Below are positions 11,271-20,826 of a DNA stretch of 64,000 nt, one piece after another. The translations under genes were made by a program, and so were the position numbers. Within the stretch, counting starts at the first letter, position 1. Every line of letters starts with the position of its first letter. The notes below the pieces were generated by a model, which did not search any database, had not been told where the DNA came from, and saw only the letters and a program-made list of their open reading frames with translations. The DNA lies in NCBI RefSeq assembly GCF_019733395.1, contig NZ_JAIHOO010000001.1:62001-126000 (forward strand). The letters are read 5' to 3'. This DNA comes from Lysobacter sp. BMK333-48F3 (GTDB lineage: Bacteria; Pseudomonadota; Gammaproteobacteria; Xanthomonadales; Xanthomonadaceae).

Positions 11271-11846
11271 TTAGAACGGAATATCGTCGTCGGCGAAATC
11301 GTCGCCGAAGTCGTTCGACTTGGCCGGGGGCGCTTCGCGGCGCGGAGCGGATTCCTGACGGCCGCCGCCGTAGCCGCCACCACCACCACCACCACCACCG
11401 CCGCCGTACTGGCGCGCCGGGCGGTCGCCGCCGCCACCGCCACCACCGCCGCCGCCGCGGAACTCGCCGCGACCGCCGCCTTCGGAACGGCCGCCACCGC
11501 CGCCACCGCCTTCGCCGCCGCCGAGCATCTGCATCTCATCGGCGATGATGTCGGTGAAGTACTTCTCGACTCCGTCCTGGCCGGTGAACTTGTCGTAGCG
11601 GATCGAGCCTTCGATGTAGACCTGGCGGCCCTTGCGCAGATACTCGCCGGCGATCTCGCCGAGCTTGCCGAACAGCTTGACCCGGTGCCATTCGGTGCGT
11701 TCCTGGTTGTTGCCGTCGCGATCCTTGCGGACGCTGGTCGTCGCCAGGCTGATCGTGGTCACGGCCATGCCGCCCTGGGTGTATTTGGTCTCAGGATCGT
11801 TGCCGAGGTTGCCGACCAGGATGACCTTGTTGATGCCGCGTGCCAT
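11271..11846 (-). CDS. ssb: Single-stranded DNA-binding protein
   Basis: The product has 191 residues and acts as a homotetramer that coats single-stranded DNA and recruits replication and repair proteins. Residues 1-110 are the OB fold ([19 protein letters not shown], then [21 protein letters not shown] and [12 protein letters not shown]). Residues 112-175 are an extremely glycine-rich linker (long GGGGG runs, encoded by GCC/CCG-rich repetitive DNA at 11375-11520). The C-terminus is the canonical acidic tip DDDIPF, which binds partner proteins. The gene is monocistronic by position; its mRNA ends at the hairpin at 11214-11245. The repetitive linker DNA may vary in length between strains. Confidence 0.97.
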   Translation of the reverse strand: MARGINKVILVGNLGNDPETKYTQGGMAVTTISLATTSVRKDRDGNNQERTEWHRVKLFGKLGEIAGEYLRKGRQVYIEGSIRYDKFTGQDGVEKYFTDIIADEMQMLGGGEGGGGGGGRSEGGGRGEFRGGGGGGGGGGDRPARQYGGGGGGGGGGGYGGGRQESAPRREAPPAKSNDFGDDFADDDIPF

Positions 11847-12112
11847 GGATTGCGTGTCCTTCTAGGTGCCGTGGGTACGGCTAGACGATGGATTATAGCC
11901 GCGGCCCAGTCCACCGGCGGCCGCCGCGCCCGGGGGTAGGACAGGTCCGAAACCGCCGTCGGGGCTTGCCGCGGGGGCCCGGCCAGCGTCCGGGACCGGC
12001 ACGGCACCCGCCCGGCCCCCAACGGAGGCCCGCCCGGACCCCGATCGGCAGACCAGGGCGGGACCGGCCCGGCCCTGCGAACGGACCGCTGCCGCACTTT
12101 GCCGCAACCGGC

Positions 12113-12140
12113 CTGTCAAACGTGACGCAACCCTTATAAT
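12113..12140 (+). promoter_or_regulatory. Probable sigma-70 promoter of ispB
   Basis: A perfect -10 box, TATAAT at 12135-12140, lies 26 bases upstream of the ispB ATG. The best -35 candidate, CTGTCA at 12113-12118, is 16 bases upstream of it and matches TTGACA only partly. Confidence 0.6.
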
Positions 12141-12166
12141 TTCGTTTCCTACGAGCCGACCTGCCC

Positions 12167-13165
12167 ATGCCCTCCAGCGCCACGACCTTGTCCGCCGCCG
12201 ACCTGGCGAGCATCCAATCCCTGGCCCGCGACGACATGGCCGCGGTCGATGCGCTGATCCGGCGCCGCCTGGCTTCCGATGTGGTGCTGATCAACCAGGT
12301 CGCCGAGTACATCGTCGGCGCCGGCGGCAAGCGCCTGCGGCCGATGCTGTTGCTGCTGGCGGCCGGCGCGCTGAACCACCGCGGCCCCGACGCCCACCAG
12401 CTGGCCGCGGTGGTCGAATTCATCCATACCGCGACCCTGCTCCACGACGACGTGGTCGACGAGTCCGACCTGCGCCGCGGGCGCAAGACCGCCAACGCCG
12501 TATGGGGCAACGCCGCCAGCGTGCTGGTCGGCGACTTCCTGTATTCGCGCAGTTTCCAGCTGATGGTCGAACTGGACCGGCTGGAGGTGATGAAGATCCT
12601 CGCCGACACCACCAACCAGATCGCCGAGGGCGAGGTGCTGCAGCTGCTGCACGTGCGCAACCCGGACACCGACGAGACCGCCTACCTGCGGGTGATCGAG
12701 CGCAAGACCGCGGTGCTGTTCGCCGCCGCGACCCGCCTGGGCGCGGTCCTGGCCGGCGCCCCGCCGAGCGTCCAGCAGCGCCTGCACGACTACGGCCTGG
12801 CCCTGGGCTATGCCTTCCAGATCGCCGACGACGTGCTCGACTACGCCTCGGACGCGCAGACCCTGGGCAAGAACCTCGGCGACGACCTGGCCGAGGGCAA
12901 GGCCACCCTGCCGCTGATCCACGCCATCGCCCACAGCGACGACGCCACCCGCGCGCGCCTGCGCGCCGCGGTCGAGCACGGCGACACCGACGCCATGCCC
13001 GAGGTGCTGGCCGCGATCCACGCCACCGGCGGCCTGGACTACAGCCGCAAGCGCGCCCGCGATTACGCCGATGCCGCCGAGGCGGCGCTGGACGCGATCG
13101 AGGACAACGACTACACCGCGGCGCTGCGCGGCCTGGCGCGGTACGCGGTGAGCCGGGATCACTGA
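12167..13165 (+). CDS. ispB: Octaprenyl/polyprenyl diphosphate synthase
   Basis: The product is a 332-residue trans-long-chain prenyl diphosphate synthase. It elongates farnesyl diphosphate with isopentenyl diphosphate to make the ubiquinone side chain (octaprenyl in most gammaproteobacteria). The two aspartate-rich metal-binding motifs are intact: DDVVD at residues 94-98, followed by the RRG substrate loop, and DDVLD at 221-225, with the family signature GKNLGDDLAEGKATLPLI. Length matches the IspB family. A TATAAT box stands just upstream. The gene is followed by the large REP cluster and so appears to be a single transcription unit. The exact product chain length cannot be read from sequence. 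Confidence 0.94.
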   Translation: MPSSATTLSAADLASIQSLARDDMAAVDALIRRRLASDVVLINQVAEYIVGAGGKRLRPMLLLLAAGALNHRGPDAHQLAAVVEFIHTATLLHDDVVDESDLRRGRKTANAVWGNAASVLVGDFLYSRSFQLMVELDRLEVMKILADTTNQIAEGEVLQLLHVRNPDTDETAYLRVIERKTAVLFAAATRLGAVLAGAPPSVQQRLHDYGLALGYAFQIADDVLDYASDAQTLGKNLGDDLAEGKATLPLIHAIAHSDDATRARLRAAVEHGDTDAMPEVLAAIHATGGLDYSRKRARDYADAAEAALDAIEDNDYTAALRGLARYAVSRDH

Positions 13166-13193
13166 TCGGCGCAGACTGCTGCGCATCGATTCC

Positions 13194-13928
13194 TGTAGGA
13201 GCGGCGTCCCACGGGGATTTCCTGCGGTCATGAGCCGAGACAGCCGCAGCGGTGCGATACCACGCCGGTTTCCGAAGCCGATCTCACGTTCGGCGATCTG
13301 CGCGACGAACGGGTATCCGGGTTTTTGTGCGCCCGCTTGCGTGCACCGCTTCTGTGGTCGCGGCTCACGCCGCTCCTACAAGGGCGGCGCATCGCTTCTT
13401 GTAGGAGCGGCGTAAGCCGCGACAACCGCAGCGGTGCGATACCACGCCGGTTTCCGAAGCCGAGTTCGCGCTCGGCGCTCTGCACCGCGAACGGGTATTC
13501 GGGCTTTTTGTCAGTCCGCTTGCGTGCACCGCTTCTGTGGTCGCGGCTTACGCCGCTCCTACAAGGGCGGCGCATCGATTCCTGTAGGAGCGGCGTAAGC
13601 CGCGACCACAGAAGCGGTGCACGCAAGCGGACTGACAAAAAGCCCGAATACCCGTTCGTCGTGCAGATCACCGAGCGTGAGATCGGCTTCGGAAACCGGC
13701 GTGGTATTGCACCGCTGCGGCTGTCGCGGCTCACGCCGCTCCTACAGGAATCGATGCGCCGCCCTTGTAGGAGCGGCGTAAGCCGCGACCACAGAAGCGG
13801 TGCACGCAAGCGGGCGCACAAAAACCCGGATACCCGTTCGTCGCGCAGATCGCCGAACGTGAGATCGGCTTCGGAAACCGGCGTGGTATTGCACCGCTGC
13901 GGTTGTCGCGGCTTACGCCGCTCCTACA
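13194..13928. repeat. Cluster of four REP-pair units (183-206 bp) in a giant inverted arrangement
   Basis: Eight REP hairpins (core GTAGGAGCGGCGTAAGCCGC or its complement) occur at 13194-13241, 13357-13380, 13400-13423, 13540-13563, 13583-13606, 13723-13746, 13766-13789 and 13905-13928. Each unit is a forward REP, a spacer of about 116 bp and an inverted REP; units are joined by 19-bp linkers. Starts at 13400, 13583 and 13766 are exactly 183 bp apart. The third and fourth units are reverse complements of the first two in their spacers, and the linker at 13747-13765 is the complement of that at 13564-13582. The first unit carries a longer REP variant. Long open frames across this region are artefacts of the repeat. 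Confidence 0.92.
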
Positions 13929-14054
13929 GGCGTTGCAGGCGGCTGCGCCGCGAGGGTGAGGCTTCGCGGTCGCGGCTCGCGCCGCTCCCACAGGCGTTGC
14001 AGGCGGCTGCGCCGCGAGGGTGTGGCTTCGCGGTCGCGGCTCGCGCCGCTCCTA
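13927..14054. repeat. Two tandem 64-bp repeats containing REP-like hairpins
   Basis: Two direct copies start at 13927 and 13991. Each begins CAGGCGTTGCAGGCGGCTGC and ends in an inverted REP variant with a GCTCGCGCCGC core. They continue the REP cluster up to the dienelactone hydrolase gene. Confidence 0.85.
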
Positions 14055-14084
14055 CCCTTTGGGGACGGAGCGGCGCCGAGCGGC

Positions 14085-14882
14085 TCAGCGCTTGCCGAAA
14101 CGCTCGCCGAAGAAGGCGCGCATGGCGGCGAAGGAACGCTTGGCGGCGCGTTCGTCGTAGCGGCAGTTGTCGCCGGCCGGGTTGGCCGCGTCTTCGATCT
14201 GCGAGAAGCAGTGCACCGCGCCGCCGTAGTTGACCAACTGCCAGTCGGCGCCGGCCTCGTTCATTTCCTGCTCGAAGGCGACGATGTCGGCCTGCGGCAC
14301 CGACTTGTCGGCAGCGCCGTTGAGCACCAGCACCGGGGTGTTCACCTTGACTCCGTTGCCGGGCAGATGCGATTTCAAGCCTCCATGGAAGCTGACCGCG
14401 CCGGCCAGGTTGGCGCCGGTGCGCGCCAGTTCCAGCACCGCCGAGCCGCCGAAGCAGAAGCCCAGCGCGCCGATCCGCTGCGCGTCCAGCGGCGCGGTCT
14501 TGGCCTGGCCTTCCAGGGCCGCGACCGCCGCGGCGACGCGCTTGCGCAGGGTGGTGCCGCCGTCGCTATAGACCTTGCCGACCGCCGCCTTGGCCTCGGT
14601 CTTGTCCTTGGGCCGTACGTCCTGGCCGTACACGTCGGCGATCAGGACCACGTAGTCGTCGCCGGCGATCTCGCCGGCCAGGCGGGTGGCATGGTCGGTC
14701 ACGCCCATCCAGTTCGGCACCATTACCAGGCCGGGCCGCTTGATCGCGTTGACGTCGTCGTAGACCAGCGTCCCGCGAAAGCGCTCCTCGCCGACGCTCC
14801 ATTCCACCGGCTGGGTCTTGATCGCCGCGAACGCGGGCGAGGCGCACAGCAGTAGCGACACAGCAGCGGCGAGACGGCGCAT
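14085..14882 (-). CDS. Dienelactone hydrolase family protein, exported
   Basis: The product is a 265-residue alpha/beta hydrolase. The N-terminus is a signal peptide (MRRLAAAVSLLLCASPAFA, predicted cleavage near residue 19), so it probably acts in the periplasm. The nucleophile is Cys143 in GFCFGG, the cysteine version typical of dienelactone hydrolases; Asp192 (NGAADKSVP) and His224 (GAVHCF) complete the triad. Family members hydrolyse dienelactones or related esters, but substrates of exported homologues are unknown. Its 3' end abuts the REP cluster, and no other gene is cotranscribed. Confidence 0.88.
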   Translation of the reverse strand: MRRLAAAVSLLLCASPAFAAIKTQPVEWSVGEERFRGTLVYDDVNAIKRPGLVMVPNWMGVTDHATRLAGEIAGDDYVVLIADVYGQDVRPKDKTEAKAAVGKVYSDGGTTLRKRVAAAVAALEGQAKTAPLDAQRIGALGFCFGGSAVLELARTGANLAGAVSFHGGLKSHLPGNGVKVNTPVLVLNGAADKSVPQADIVAFEQEMNEAGADWQLVNYGGAVHCFSQIEDAANPAGDNCRYDERAAKRSFAAMRAFFGERFGKR

Positions 14883-15091
14883 GGCGGAGCTCCGGCGGTT
14901 GGGATCGCGAGACTATCGCGTTTGGCGGACGGACGCTGTGATGGTTTTGGAGCGGGAACGAGCCATGGAAACAAGGGCCGCCGGCGCGGCGGACTGGCGC
15001 GGTCGTCCGTCGCCGTGTTCGCTCTCGGACCGATGCATGACTCGCCACTGCTCCGCGGATCGGGCGCACGGGCCGGGACGCGGGCCAGAGC

Positions 15092-15109
15092 CGGGCAGCT
15101 TCCTGCCCG
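15092..15109. terminator. Hairpin downstream of murD2
   Basis: CGGGCAG and CTGCCCG form a perfect 7-bp stem with a 4-base loop, 10 bases beyond the murD2 stop on the minus strand. No U-run follows. Confidence 0.5.
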
Positions 15110-15118
15110 TTGCTTGGT

Positions 15119-16510
15119 TCAGGCGATTCCCAGCCCCGCGATCGCGCTGATCGCTTCCGGGTCGAACCCGGCCAGTTCGGCGAAGTGGCGGCCGCGTGCG
15201 ACGTAGTCCTTGTACGGGCCGTAGCTGGGCGCGCCCGGCGACAGCAGGATCACCCCGCCCTCGACACCGAGCGCGGCGCGGGCTTGCTGCATCGCCTCGC
15301 CCAGGTCGCGCGCCGCCGACAGGCGAACGTCGGACTGGGCCGCGATCGGCGCCAGCAGTTGGTGGATGCGCGGGCCGTTCTGGCCCATGGTCACGATCGC
15401 CACCGGCGCCTGCCGGCGCATCGCGTCGGCGAAAGCCTGCCAGTCCAGGCCGCGGTCGTGGCCGCCGACCAGCACCGCGATGCGGCGGCCGGCATAGACG
15501 TCGAGCGCGGCCAGGGTGGCGTGCGGGGTGGTGCTGATCGAATCGTTGACGTAATCGATGCCGTCCTTGCGCCCGATCGGCTGCAGCCGGTTCGGCAGCG
15601 GACGGAAGCTCGCCGCCGCCGGCGCCAACGGCGCGGCGTCCAGGCCCAGCGCCTCGATCGCGGTCAGCACCGCGCACAGGTTGCCGCGGTTGTGCCGGCC
15701 CGGCAGCGGCAGGCCGGCGGTGTCCATGATTTCGCGCTCGCCGCGCCACAGCGCGTCGCCGCGCAGGTGCCAGCCGCGCTCATCGCCGAACCAGCGCACT
15801 TCGCTGTCGGGCAGATGCAACCCGGCCAGCACCGCGTCGTTGGCGTTGAGCACGGCGATGCGCGGCTTGCCTTCGGTCAGCAGGCGCAGCTTGTCCTCGA
15901 CGTAGCGCGCCTGCGAACCGTGCCAGTCCAGGTGTTCGGGGTACAGGTTCAAGGCCACCGCGACCTCCGGCCGGGCGCCGCTGACGCCGACGTCGCCGGT
16001 CTGGTAGCTGGACAGCTCGATCGCCCAGAACTCGGGCATCGGCTGCGGGTCCAGCGCCTCCAGCAGCGGCAGACCGATGTTGCCGGCCAGCGCGGTTCGG
16101 TGGCCGCCGGCGCGCAGCAGGTGCGCCAGCAGCGAGGTGGTGGTGCTCTTGCCCTTGGTGCCGGTCACGCAGACCGTGCGCAGGTCCGGATGCTCGCCGA
16201 ACCACAGCGCGGTGCCGCCGAGAAAGCGCGTGCCCTGTTCGGCCGCGGCCTGGGCCTCGGCGCGATACGGGCTGATCCCCGGCGACTTGATCACGTACTC
16301 GAACGCCGCCAGGCGCTCGGCGCTGGCGGCGGTCTCGATCGCCAGCAGCGGGTCGCCGAGGCCGCGCGCTTCGGCGGCTTCCTCGACGCTGCAGAACAGG
16401 GTCAGCGCCAGCCGCGGCAGACGCGAGCGGATCGCCTGGTAGGCGGCACGGCCTTCGCGCCCCCAGCCCCACAGCGCGACCCGGCGGCCGTCAAGCTGCG
16501 AAATGCGCAC
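15119..16510 (-). CDS. murD2: UDP-N-acetylmuramoyl-L-alanine--L-glutamate ligase MurD2
   Basis: The product is a 463-residue Mur ligase. It has the ATP-binding P-loop GTKGKST at 117-123, the NIGLPLL and LSSYQT motifs, [11 protein letters not shown] and the C-terminal ligase domain ([27 protein letters not shown]). It is MurD-like but sits next to murL. In Xanthomonas the same pair was shown to attach L-Glu to UDP-MurNAc-L-Ala (MurD2) and then invert it (MurL), replacing glutamate racemase plus MurD. The start overlaps the end of murL by 20 bases, which indicates tight coupling. The assignment as MurD2 rather than a second ordinary MurD rests on this neighbour. Confidence 0.9.
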   Translation of the reverse strand: MRISQLDGRRVALWGWGREGRAAYQAIRSRLPRLALTLFCSVEEAAEARGLGDPLLAIETAASAERLAAFEYVIKSPGISPYRAEAQAAAEQGTRFLGGTALWFGEHPDLRTVCVTGTKGKSTTTSLLAHLLRAGGHRTALAGNIGLPLLEALDPQPMPEFWAIELSSYQTGDVGVSGARPEVAVALNLYPEHLDWHGSQARYVEDKLRLLTEGKPRIAVLNANDAVLAGLHLPDSEVRWFGDERGWHLRGDALWRGEREIMDTAGLPLPGRHNRGNLCAVLTAIEALGLDAAPLAPAAASFRPLPNRLQPIGRKDGIDYVNDSISTTPHATLAALDVYAGRRIAVLVGGHDRGLDWQAFADAMRRQAPVAIVTMGQNGPRIHQLLAPIAAQSDVRLSAARDLGEAMQQARAALGVEGGVILLSPGAPSYGPYKDYVARGRHFAELAGFDPEAISAIAGLGIA

Positions 16511-17849
16511 GCAGGCGTTCCCACAGCGCGGCCGGGATGCGGTGCTGGACGTCGAGCGCCAGCAGCGACTCGATGCTCAGATCCTCGTCCTGCAACTGCG
16601 GCCGGATCTCGCGCGCGAAGCGCTCGACCAGGGCGTCCTCGCGCCACTGCGCCTGCTCGCTCAGCGCGGCCATCGCCGCGCGCGACTCGCGGCCTTCGCC
16701 GACGCATTCGAACGGCTTGTGGTCGCGGTACTCGAGCAGCGCGTCGTAGCCGCCGGTCTGGGCCGGGTCGTCGAGCAGATTGCGGCCGAAGATGCCGACC
16801 AGGCGCGGCTTGGTCATGAACGGCGCCAGCGCCAGGAACACGAAGTGGCATTTCGGGCACACGCCGCACCAGCGGCTGGCCGGACGCTCGCCGAGGATGT
16901 GGAAGTTGCGGTTGCAGCTGCTGAAATGGGCGTCGTAGCGGTCGCTGCGGGCGAACTGGCGCGCCACCGCGAGTTCGCTGAGCGGGCGCAGCAGCGAGTA
17001 ATAGCGCAGGTCCGCGGCGACGTGGCGCTGCAGGTAGTCGCCGAAGGCCTGCTCGCAGGCCCAGCCCTTGGACCACTGGTGGTTCACTTCGCCGGTGCCC
17101 TCGATCAGGCTGCCGTAGCTGGCCGAGCGCTCGTTGGAGAACACCACCTGGTCGGCGCCGTGCAGCAGCGCGGCCAGGGCCATGATCGCCGAGTTCACCA
17201 CGGTGACCGGGATATGGCCGTTGTAGGCGCCCTGGCGGTTGAGTTCGAACAGCTGCGGCGCCAGCGCGCGGCCGAGATTGAGGGTCGGCAGTTCGGTGCG
17301 CTGGGCGCAGGCGGCGATCAGCTGCGAGCCGCCGACCCAGGTCACGGTCTGCTCGACGCCGAGCCGGCGCAGGGCTTCGATGCTGACCAGCGAATCCTTG
17401 CCGCCGCCGATCGCGACCAGGGCGTGCTCGCGCAGGCCCAGCGCCGGCGCCTGCGGCTGCGCGTCGGCGCCGACCGGGAAGCGGATCTTGCCGTGCAGGT
17501 CCAGGCCGTTGCGGTAGGCGAACTCGCCCAAGCCGTTGACGTAGATCAGCTCCAGCAATTGCGCGGTGTCCGAGTCGATGGCGTAGCCGTCGATGCGGAT
17601 CTCCGGCGGCACCGCCGCCTTGTAGTAGCTCACGCCGGCGATCAGGTGCAGCAGGCGCAGCATGCGCTCCACCGCCGTGCGGCGCGCATCGTCGAGGACG
17701 AAGGGCGCGCCGGGGACGGTGATGGTTTCGACCAGCTCCGCGCCGTCGTCGAAGGCGTAGACCAGTTCGGCCACGCCGGTGGCCGCGTCCAGGCCGCAGC
17801 GGACGAAACGGAAGGCGCGCACGGCGTCGCGTTGGAATTGATCGCTCAC
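16491..17849 (-). CDS. murL: UDP-N-acetylmuramoyl-L-alanyl-L-glutamate epimerase MurL
   Basis: The product has 452 residues and converts the terminal L-Glu of UDP-MurNAc-L-Ala-L-Glu to D-Glu in an ATP-dependent step, giving the normal peptidoglycan precursor. A PP-loop-like nucleotide motif, GGGKDS, is at 148-153, consistent with activation through AMP. A CGVCPKC cluster in the C-terminal third looks metal-binding. Length and position next to murD2 match the Xanthomonas enzyme. It lies 57 bases after lysAC, so the likely transcription order is lysAC-murL-murD2, joining diaminopimelate and D-glutamate supply. Confidence 0.9.
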   Translation of the reverse strand: MSDQFQRDAVRAFRFVRCGLDAATGVAELVYAFDDGAELVETITVPGAPFVLDDARRTAVERMLRLLHLIAGVSYYKAAVPPEIRIDGYAIDSDTAQLLELIYVNGLGEFAYRNGLDLHGKIRFPVGADAQPQAPALGLREHALVAIGGGKDSLVSIEALRRLGVEQTVTWVGGSQLIAACAQRTELPTLNLGRALAPQLFELNRQGAYNGHIPVTVVNSAIMALAALLHGADQVVFSNERSASYGSLIEGTGEVNHQWSKGWACEQAFGDYLQRHVAADLRYYSLLRPLSELAVARQFARSDRYDAHFSSCNRNFHILGERPASRWCGVCPKCHFVFLALAPFMTKPRLVGIFGRNLLDDPAQTGGYDALLEYRDHKPFECVGEGRESRAAMAALSEQAQWREDALVERFAREIRPQLQDEDLSIESLLALDVQHRIPAALWERLRAHFAA

Positions 17850-17906
17850 GGGTTCACTCTCGAATCGTATCGGACGCGCGCTGCGGTTTTTTCTTCGGCC
17901 TGGAGG

Positions 17907-20507
17907 TCATTCGACGACCTCCTCGACCGGCAGCGCGCGCAGGTTGTAGGTGTTGGCCATCGCCATGCCGTAGGCGCCGGCGTCGGCGACCAGGATCGTG
18001 TCGCCCTCGGCGGTCGCCGCCGGCAACAACCGGGCGCGGCCGAGCACGTCGCTGCTCTCGCACACCGGGCCGACCACGTCGAAGGTCGCGGTGTCGGCGT
18101 CGTCGTAGCGGCTGAGGTTGTGGATGCCGTGGTAGGCCTCGTACATCGCCGGCCGCATCAGCGCGTTCATGCCGGCGTCGCAGCCGACCCGGCGCACGCC
18201 GTCCTTCTCCACCACCTGGGTCGCGTGCAGCAGCAGCACGCCGCTTTCGGCGACCAGGTAGCGGCCCGGCTCGACGATCAGGCCGTAGCGCGGGTACGCG
18301 GCCTTGATCTCGGCCAGACCGGCGCGCCACTGGCCGAGGTCGAACTGCGGCGCTTCCGGGGTGTAGGCGACCGGCAGGCCGCCGCCGATGTCGATGGTCT
18401 CGACGGTGCCGACGCTGTCGGCCAGCCCGGCCAGGCTGGCGTAGACGCCGCGCCAGTGCTGCGGGTCGTCGATGCCGCTGCCCAGGTGCGCGTGCAGGCC
18501 GCTGATCCGCACGCCGAGCTTGCGCGCCTCCTCGACGAAGGCGTCGAAGCGCGCCAGCGGCAGGCCGAACTTGGCCGCGACGCCGCCGGTGCGGACCTTC
18601 TCGTGATGGCCCTCGCCGTGGCCCAGGTCCAGGCGCAGCCACAGGGTGCGGCCGCGGAAGGTCTCCGGCCAGCGCTGCAGGGCCTCGATGTTGTCCAGGG
18701 TGACGATCACCCCTCGCCGCAAGGCCTCTTCGTACTCGCGCCGCGGCGCGAAGCTGGGGGTGAACAGCACCCGCTCGGGCGCCATGTGCGGCAACGCCTC
18801 GAACACGCGCTCGATCTCGGCCAGCGACACGCACTCCAGGCCGAAGCCCTCGCCGACGATGGCCTTGAGCACCGCCGGATGCGAATTGGCCTTCATCGCG
18901 TAGAAGCAGCGGTCGATCGACTCGGTGCCGATCAGCGAACGCGCGCGTTCGCGCACCGTGGCCAGGTCGTAGACGTAGCGCGGCGTGCCGGCCTGGGCCA
19001 GCGCCAGCAGCCGCTCGCGCTTGCCCTGCCACCAGGCCGGCGCGCGCTGCGGCTTGCCGTGCGCGATCTCGCCCCAGCTCGGCCCGAACACGCTGTCGTC
19101 GCGCACCGGCATGGCGCCGCCGCGGATCAGTTCGTGGTGCAGATGCGGCAGCAGGCCGTCGGCGTCGGCTTCGTCGATGACGAAGGTCAGATTGAGGTCG
19201 TTCGACGACTGCGAGATCAGGTGCACGCGCTCGCGGCCGAACGCGGCCCAGATGTCGGACAGCCGGTGCAGCAGCGAACGCATGCCGCGGCCGACCAGGG
19301 TGATCGCCGCGCAGGGCGCGATCACCTTGACCCGGCAGACCTCGGCCAGGTCGGCCGACAGCGCTTCGAGCACGTTGCTGTTGACCAGGTTCTCGCTCGG
19401 GTCGAGCGAGACGGTGACGTTGGTTTCCGACGAGCCGATCAGGTCGATCGACAGGCCGTGGCGCTTGAAGCGCTCGAACACGTCGGCGAGGAAGCCGACC
19501 TGCTGCCACATGCCGATGCTTTCCATCGACACCAGGACGATGCCGTTGCGGCGGCTGATCGCCTTGACCCCCGGCACCGTCGCCGCGCTGGCGTCGATGC
19601 GGGTGCCCGGCAGGTCGAAGCGTTCGGTGTCGAGGATCGCCATCGGCACGCCGGCGTCGCGGCACGGCGCGATCGAACGCGGGTGCAGCACCTTGGCGCC
19701 GGTGGTGGCGATTTCCTGCGCTTCGGCGTAGTCCAGGCGCGCCAGCAGGCGCGCTTCCGGCACTTCGCGCGGGTTGGCGCTGAACATGCCCGGCACGTCG
19801 GTCCAGATCTCGACCCGCTGCGCCTTGAGCAGGGCGCCGAAATACGCCGCCGACGTGTCCGAACCGCCGCGGCCGAGGATCGCGGTGCCGCCGTCGCCGT
19901 GGCGGGCGATGAAGCCCTGGGTGATCAGCATCGCGGTCGGCTGGGCGCTGAAGCGCTCGACGAAACCGGGCTCGGCCTGGTGCCGGCAGTTCACCGACAA
20001 CCGCTGCGCCCACTCGCTGGCGTTCGGCAGCGACACCGCATCCAGCCAGTCGCGCGCGTCGCTCCAGCCGAAATCGTGGCCCTGCGAGCGCAGGTAGGCC
20101 GCGCCCAGGGTCGACGACAGCAGCTCGCCCTGTCCCAGCACTTCGGCCTGCCAGTCCAGCGCGCGGCCGGCCGCGCGCGGATCGGTTTCCAGCGCAACCA
20201 GTTTCGTCAGGCGCTCGCCGAGCACCGCGTCCGGATCCAGGTCGAGTTCGGCGCAGAAGCTGCGATGGCGCTCGACCAGGCCGGCGAAACGCGCCGCCAG
20301 GCCCTCGTCGCTGCCGACCGGAGCGTAGGCGATCGCCTGCAGCTCGTTGGTGACGCCCGACAGCGCCGAGACCACCACCAAGACCCGGCGGCCGTCCTCG
20401 TGCAAGCGTTTCGAGGCCAGGCGTCCGATCGTGTCCCAACGGTTGCGGCGAGATACCGAAGTACCGCCGAACTTGAGCACCACCCAGCCTGTCTGTTGCG
20501 CCACCAC
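17907..20507 (-). CDS. lysAC: Bifunctional aspartate kinase / diaminopimelate decarboxylase
   Basis: The product is an 866-residue fusion of the first and last enzymes of lysine biosynthesis. The N-terminal half is aspartokinase (VLKFGGTSV at residue 10, GRGGSDTSA) with ACT-type regulatory segments near 310-450. The C-terminal half is LysA, with the PLP lysine K539 in FYAMKANSH, and HLGSGI and PGRYLV motifs. The chosen start is GTG at 20507, preceded by GAGGA; the adjacent GTG at 20504 is equally possible. Longer upstream reading gives unrelated arginine-rich sequence. This fusion is typical of Xanthomonadaceae. Feedback inhibition by lysine is likely from the ACT region. Confidence 0.95.
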   Translation of the reverse strand: MVAQQTGWVVLKFGGTSVSRRNRWDTIGRLASKRLHEDGRRVLVVVSALSGVTNELQAIAYAPVGSDEGLAARFAGLVERHRSFCAELDLDPDAVLGERLTKLVALETDPRAAGRALDWQAEVLGQGELLSSTLGAAYLRSQGHDFGWSDARDWLDAVSLPNASEWAQRLSVNCRHQAEPGFVERFSAQPTAMLITQGFIARHGDGGTAILGRGGSDTSAAYFGALLKAQRVEIWTDVPGMFSANPREVPEARLLARLDYAEAQEIATTGAKVLHPRSIAPCRDAGVPMAILDTERFDLPGTRIDASAATVPGVKAISRRNGIVLVSMESIGMWQQVGFLADVFERFKRHGLSIDLIGSSETNVTVSLDPSENLVNSNVLEALSADLAEVCRVKVIAPCAAITLVGRGMRSLLHRLSDIWAAFGRERVHLISQSSNDLNLTFVIDEADADGLLPHLHHELIRGGAMPVRDDSVFGPSWGEIAHGKPQRAPAWWQGKRERLLALAQAGTPRYVYDLATVRERARSLIGTESIDRCFYAMKANSHPAVLKAIVGEGFGLECVSLAEIERVFEALPHMAPERVLFTPSFAPRREYEEALRRGVIVTLDNIEALQRWPETFRGRTLWLRLDLGHGEGHHEKVRTGGVAAKFGLPLARFDAFVEEARKLGVRISGLHAHLGSGIDDPQHWRGVYASLAGLADSVGTVETIDIGGGLPVAYTPEAPQFDLGQWRAGLAEIKAAYPRYGLIVEPGRYLVAESGVLLLHATQVVEKDGVRRVGCDAGMNALMRPAMYEAYHGIHNLSRYDDADTATFDVVGPVCESSDVLGRARLLPAATAEGDTILVADAGAYGMAMANTYNLRALPVEEVVE

Positions 20508-20826
20508 TGTTTCCTCGGTTGTCGTTCCACTGATTCGGGCCCGGCACGCGCCGGGGCAGGTCGATCCGCCCGCCGCGGGCCATCGATGGCCGCGACGGGA
20601 TTGCACACTTGCCGCTCGTGCGCGCCGGGCGTGCACCCGTCGGCGAGCGCCCTTAGAATCACGCGCTCGCCCGGGGGCCCGGGCACGAAGCGACGATTCT
20701 AGTCCAAACCTGCCCGCTCCCGAGCGCCGCCCCGCCCTCACCGACGCTGTTTTTTCCCCAGGCCCCGCCTTTCGCACACCCCCTGTGTACCGCCACCTGC
20801 ACGGGCCCTACGGATCCCCTTTCGAA
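20508..20826. other. Divergent intergenic region between lysAC and phzF-like gene
   Basis: These 319 bases separate two divergent genes and must hold both promoters. I found no convincing riboswitch, attenuator or tRNA in it. TAGAAT at 20653-20658 could be a -10 element but has no good -35 partner. Confidence 0.4.

Noticed and set aside
13194..13928. CRISPR-like regularity of repeats.
   Set aside because: Repeats alternate in orientation, spacers are copies of one another and about 116 bp long, and no cas gene is present; this is a REP cluster.
13228..14233. Open frames of about 200 and 300 codons on both strands in the REP cluster.
   Set aside because: Their sequence is repeated translation of REP units (RSGVSRDHRSGA blocks) and follows the 183-bp DNA period, so they are not genes.
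16503..20702. A 1399-codon plus-strand frame opposite murL and lysAC.
   Set aside because: It is antisense to two enzymes with complete motifs and has typical shadow composition.
20508..20826. Possible lysine riboswitch upstream of lysAC.
   Set aside because: No multi-helix conserved core or terminator/antiterminator pair is visible in the leader.
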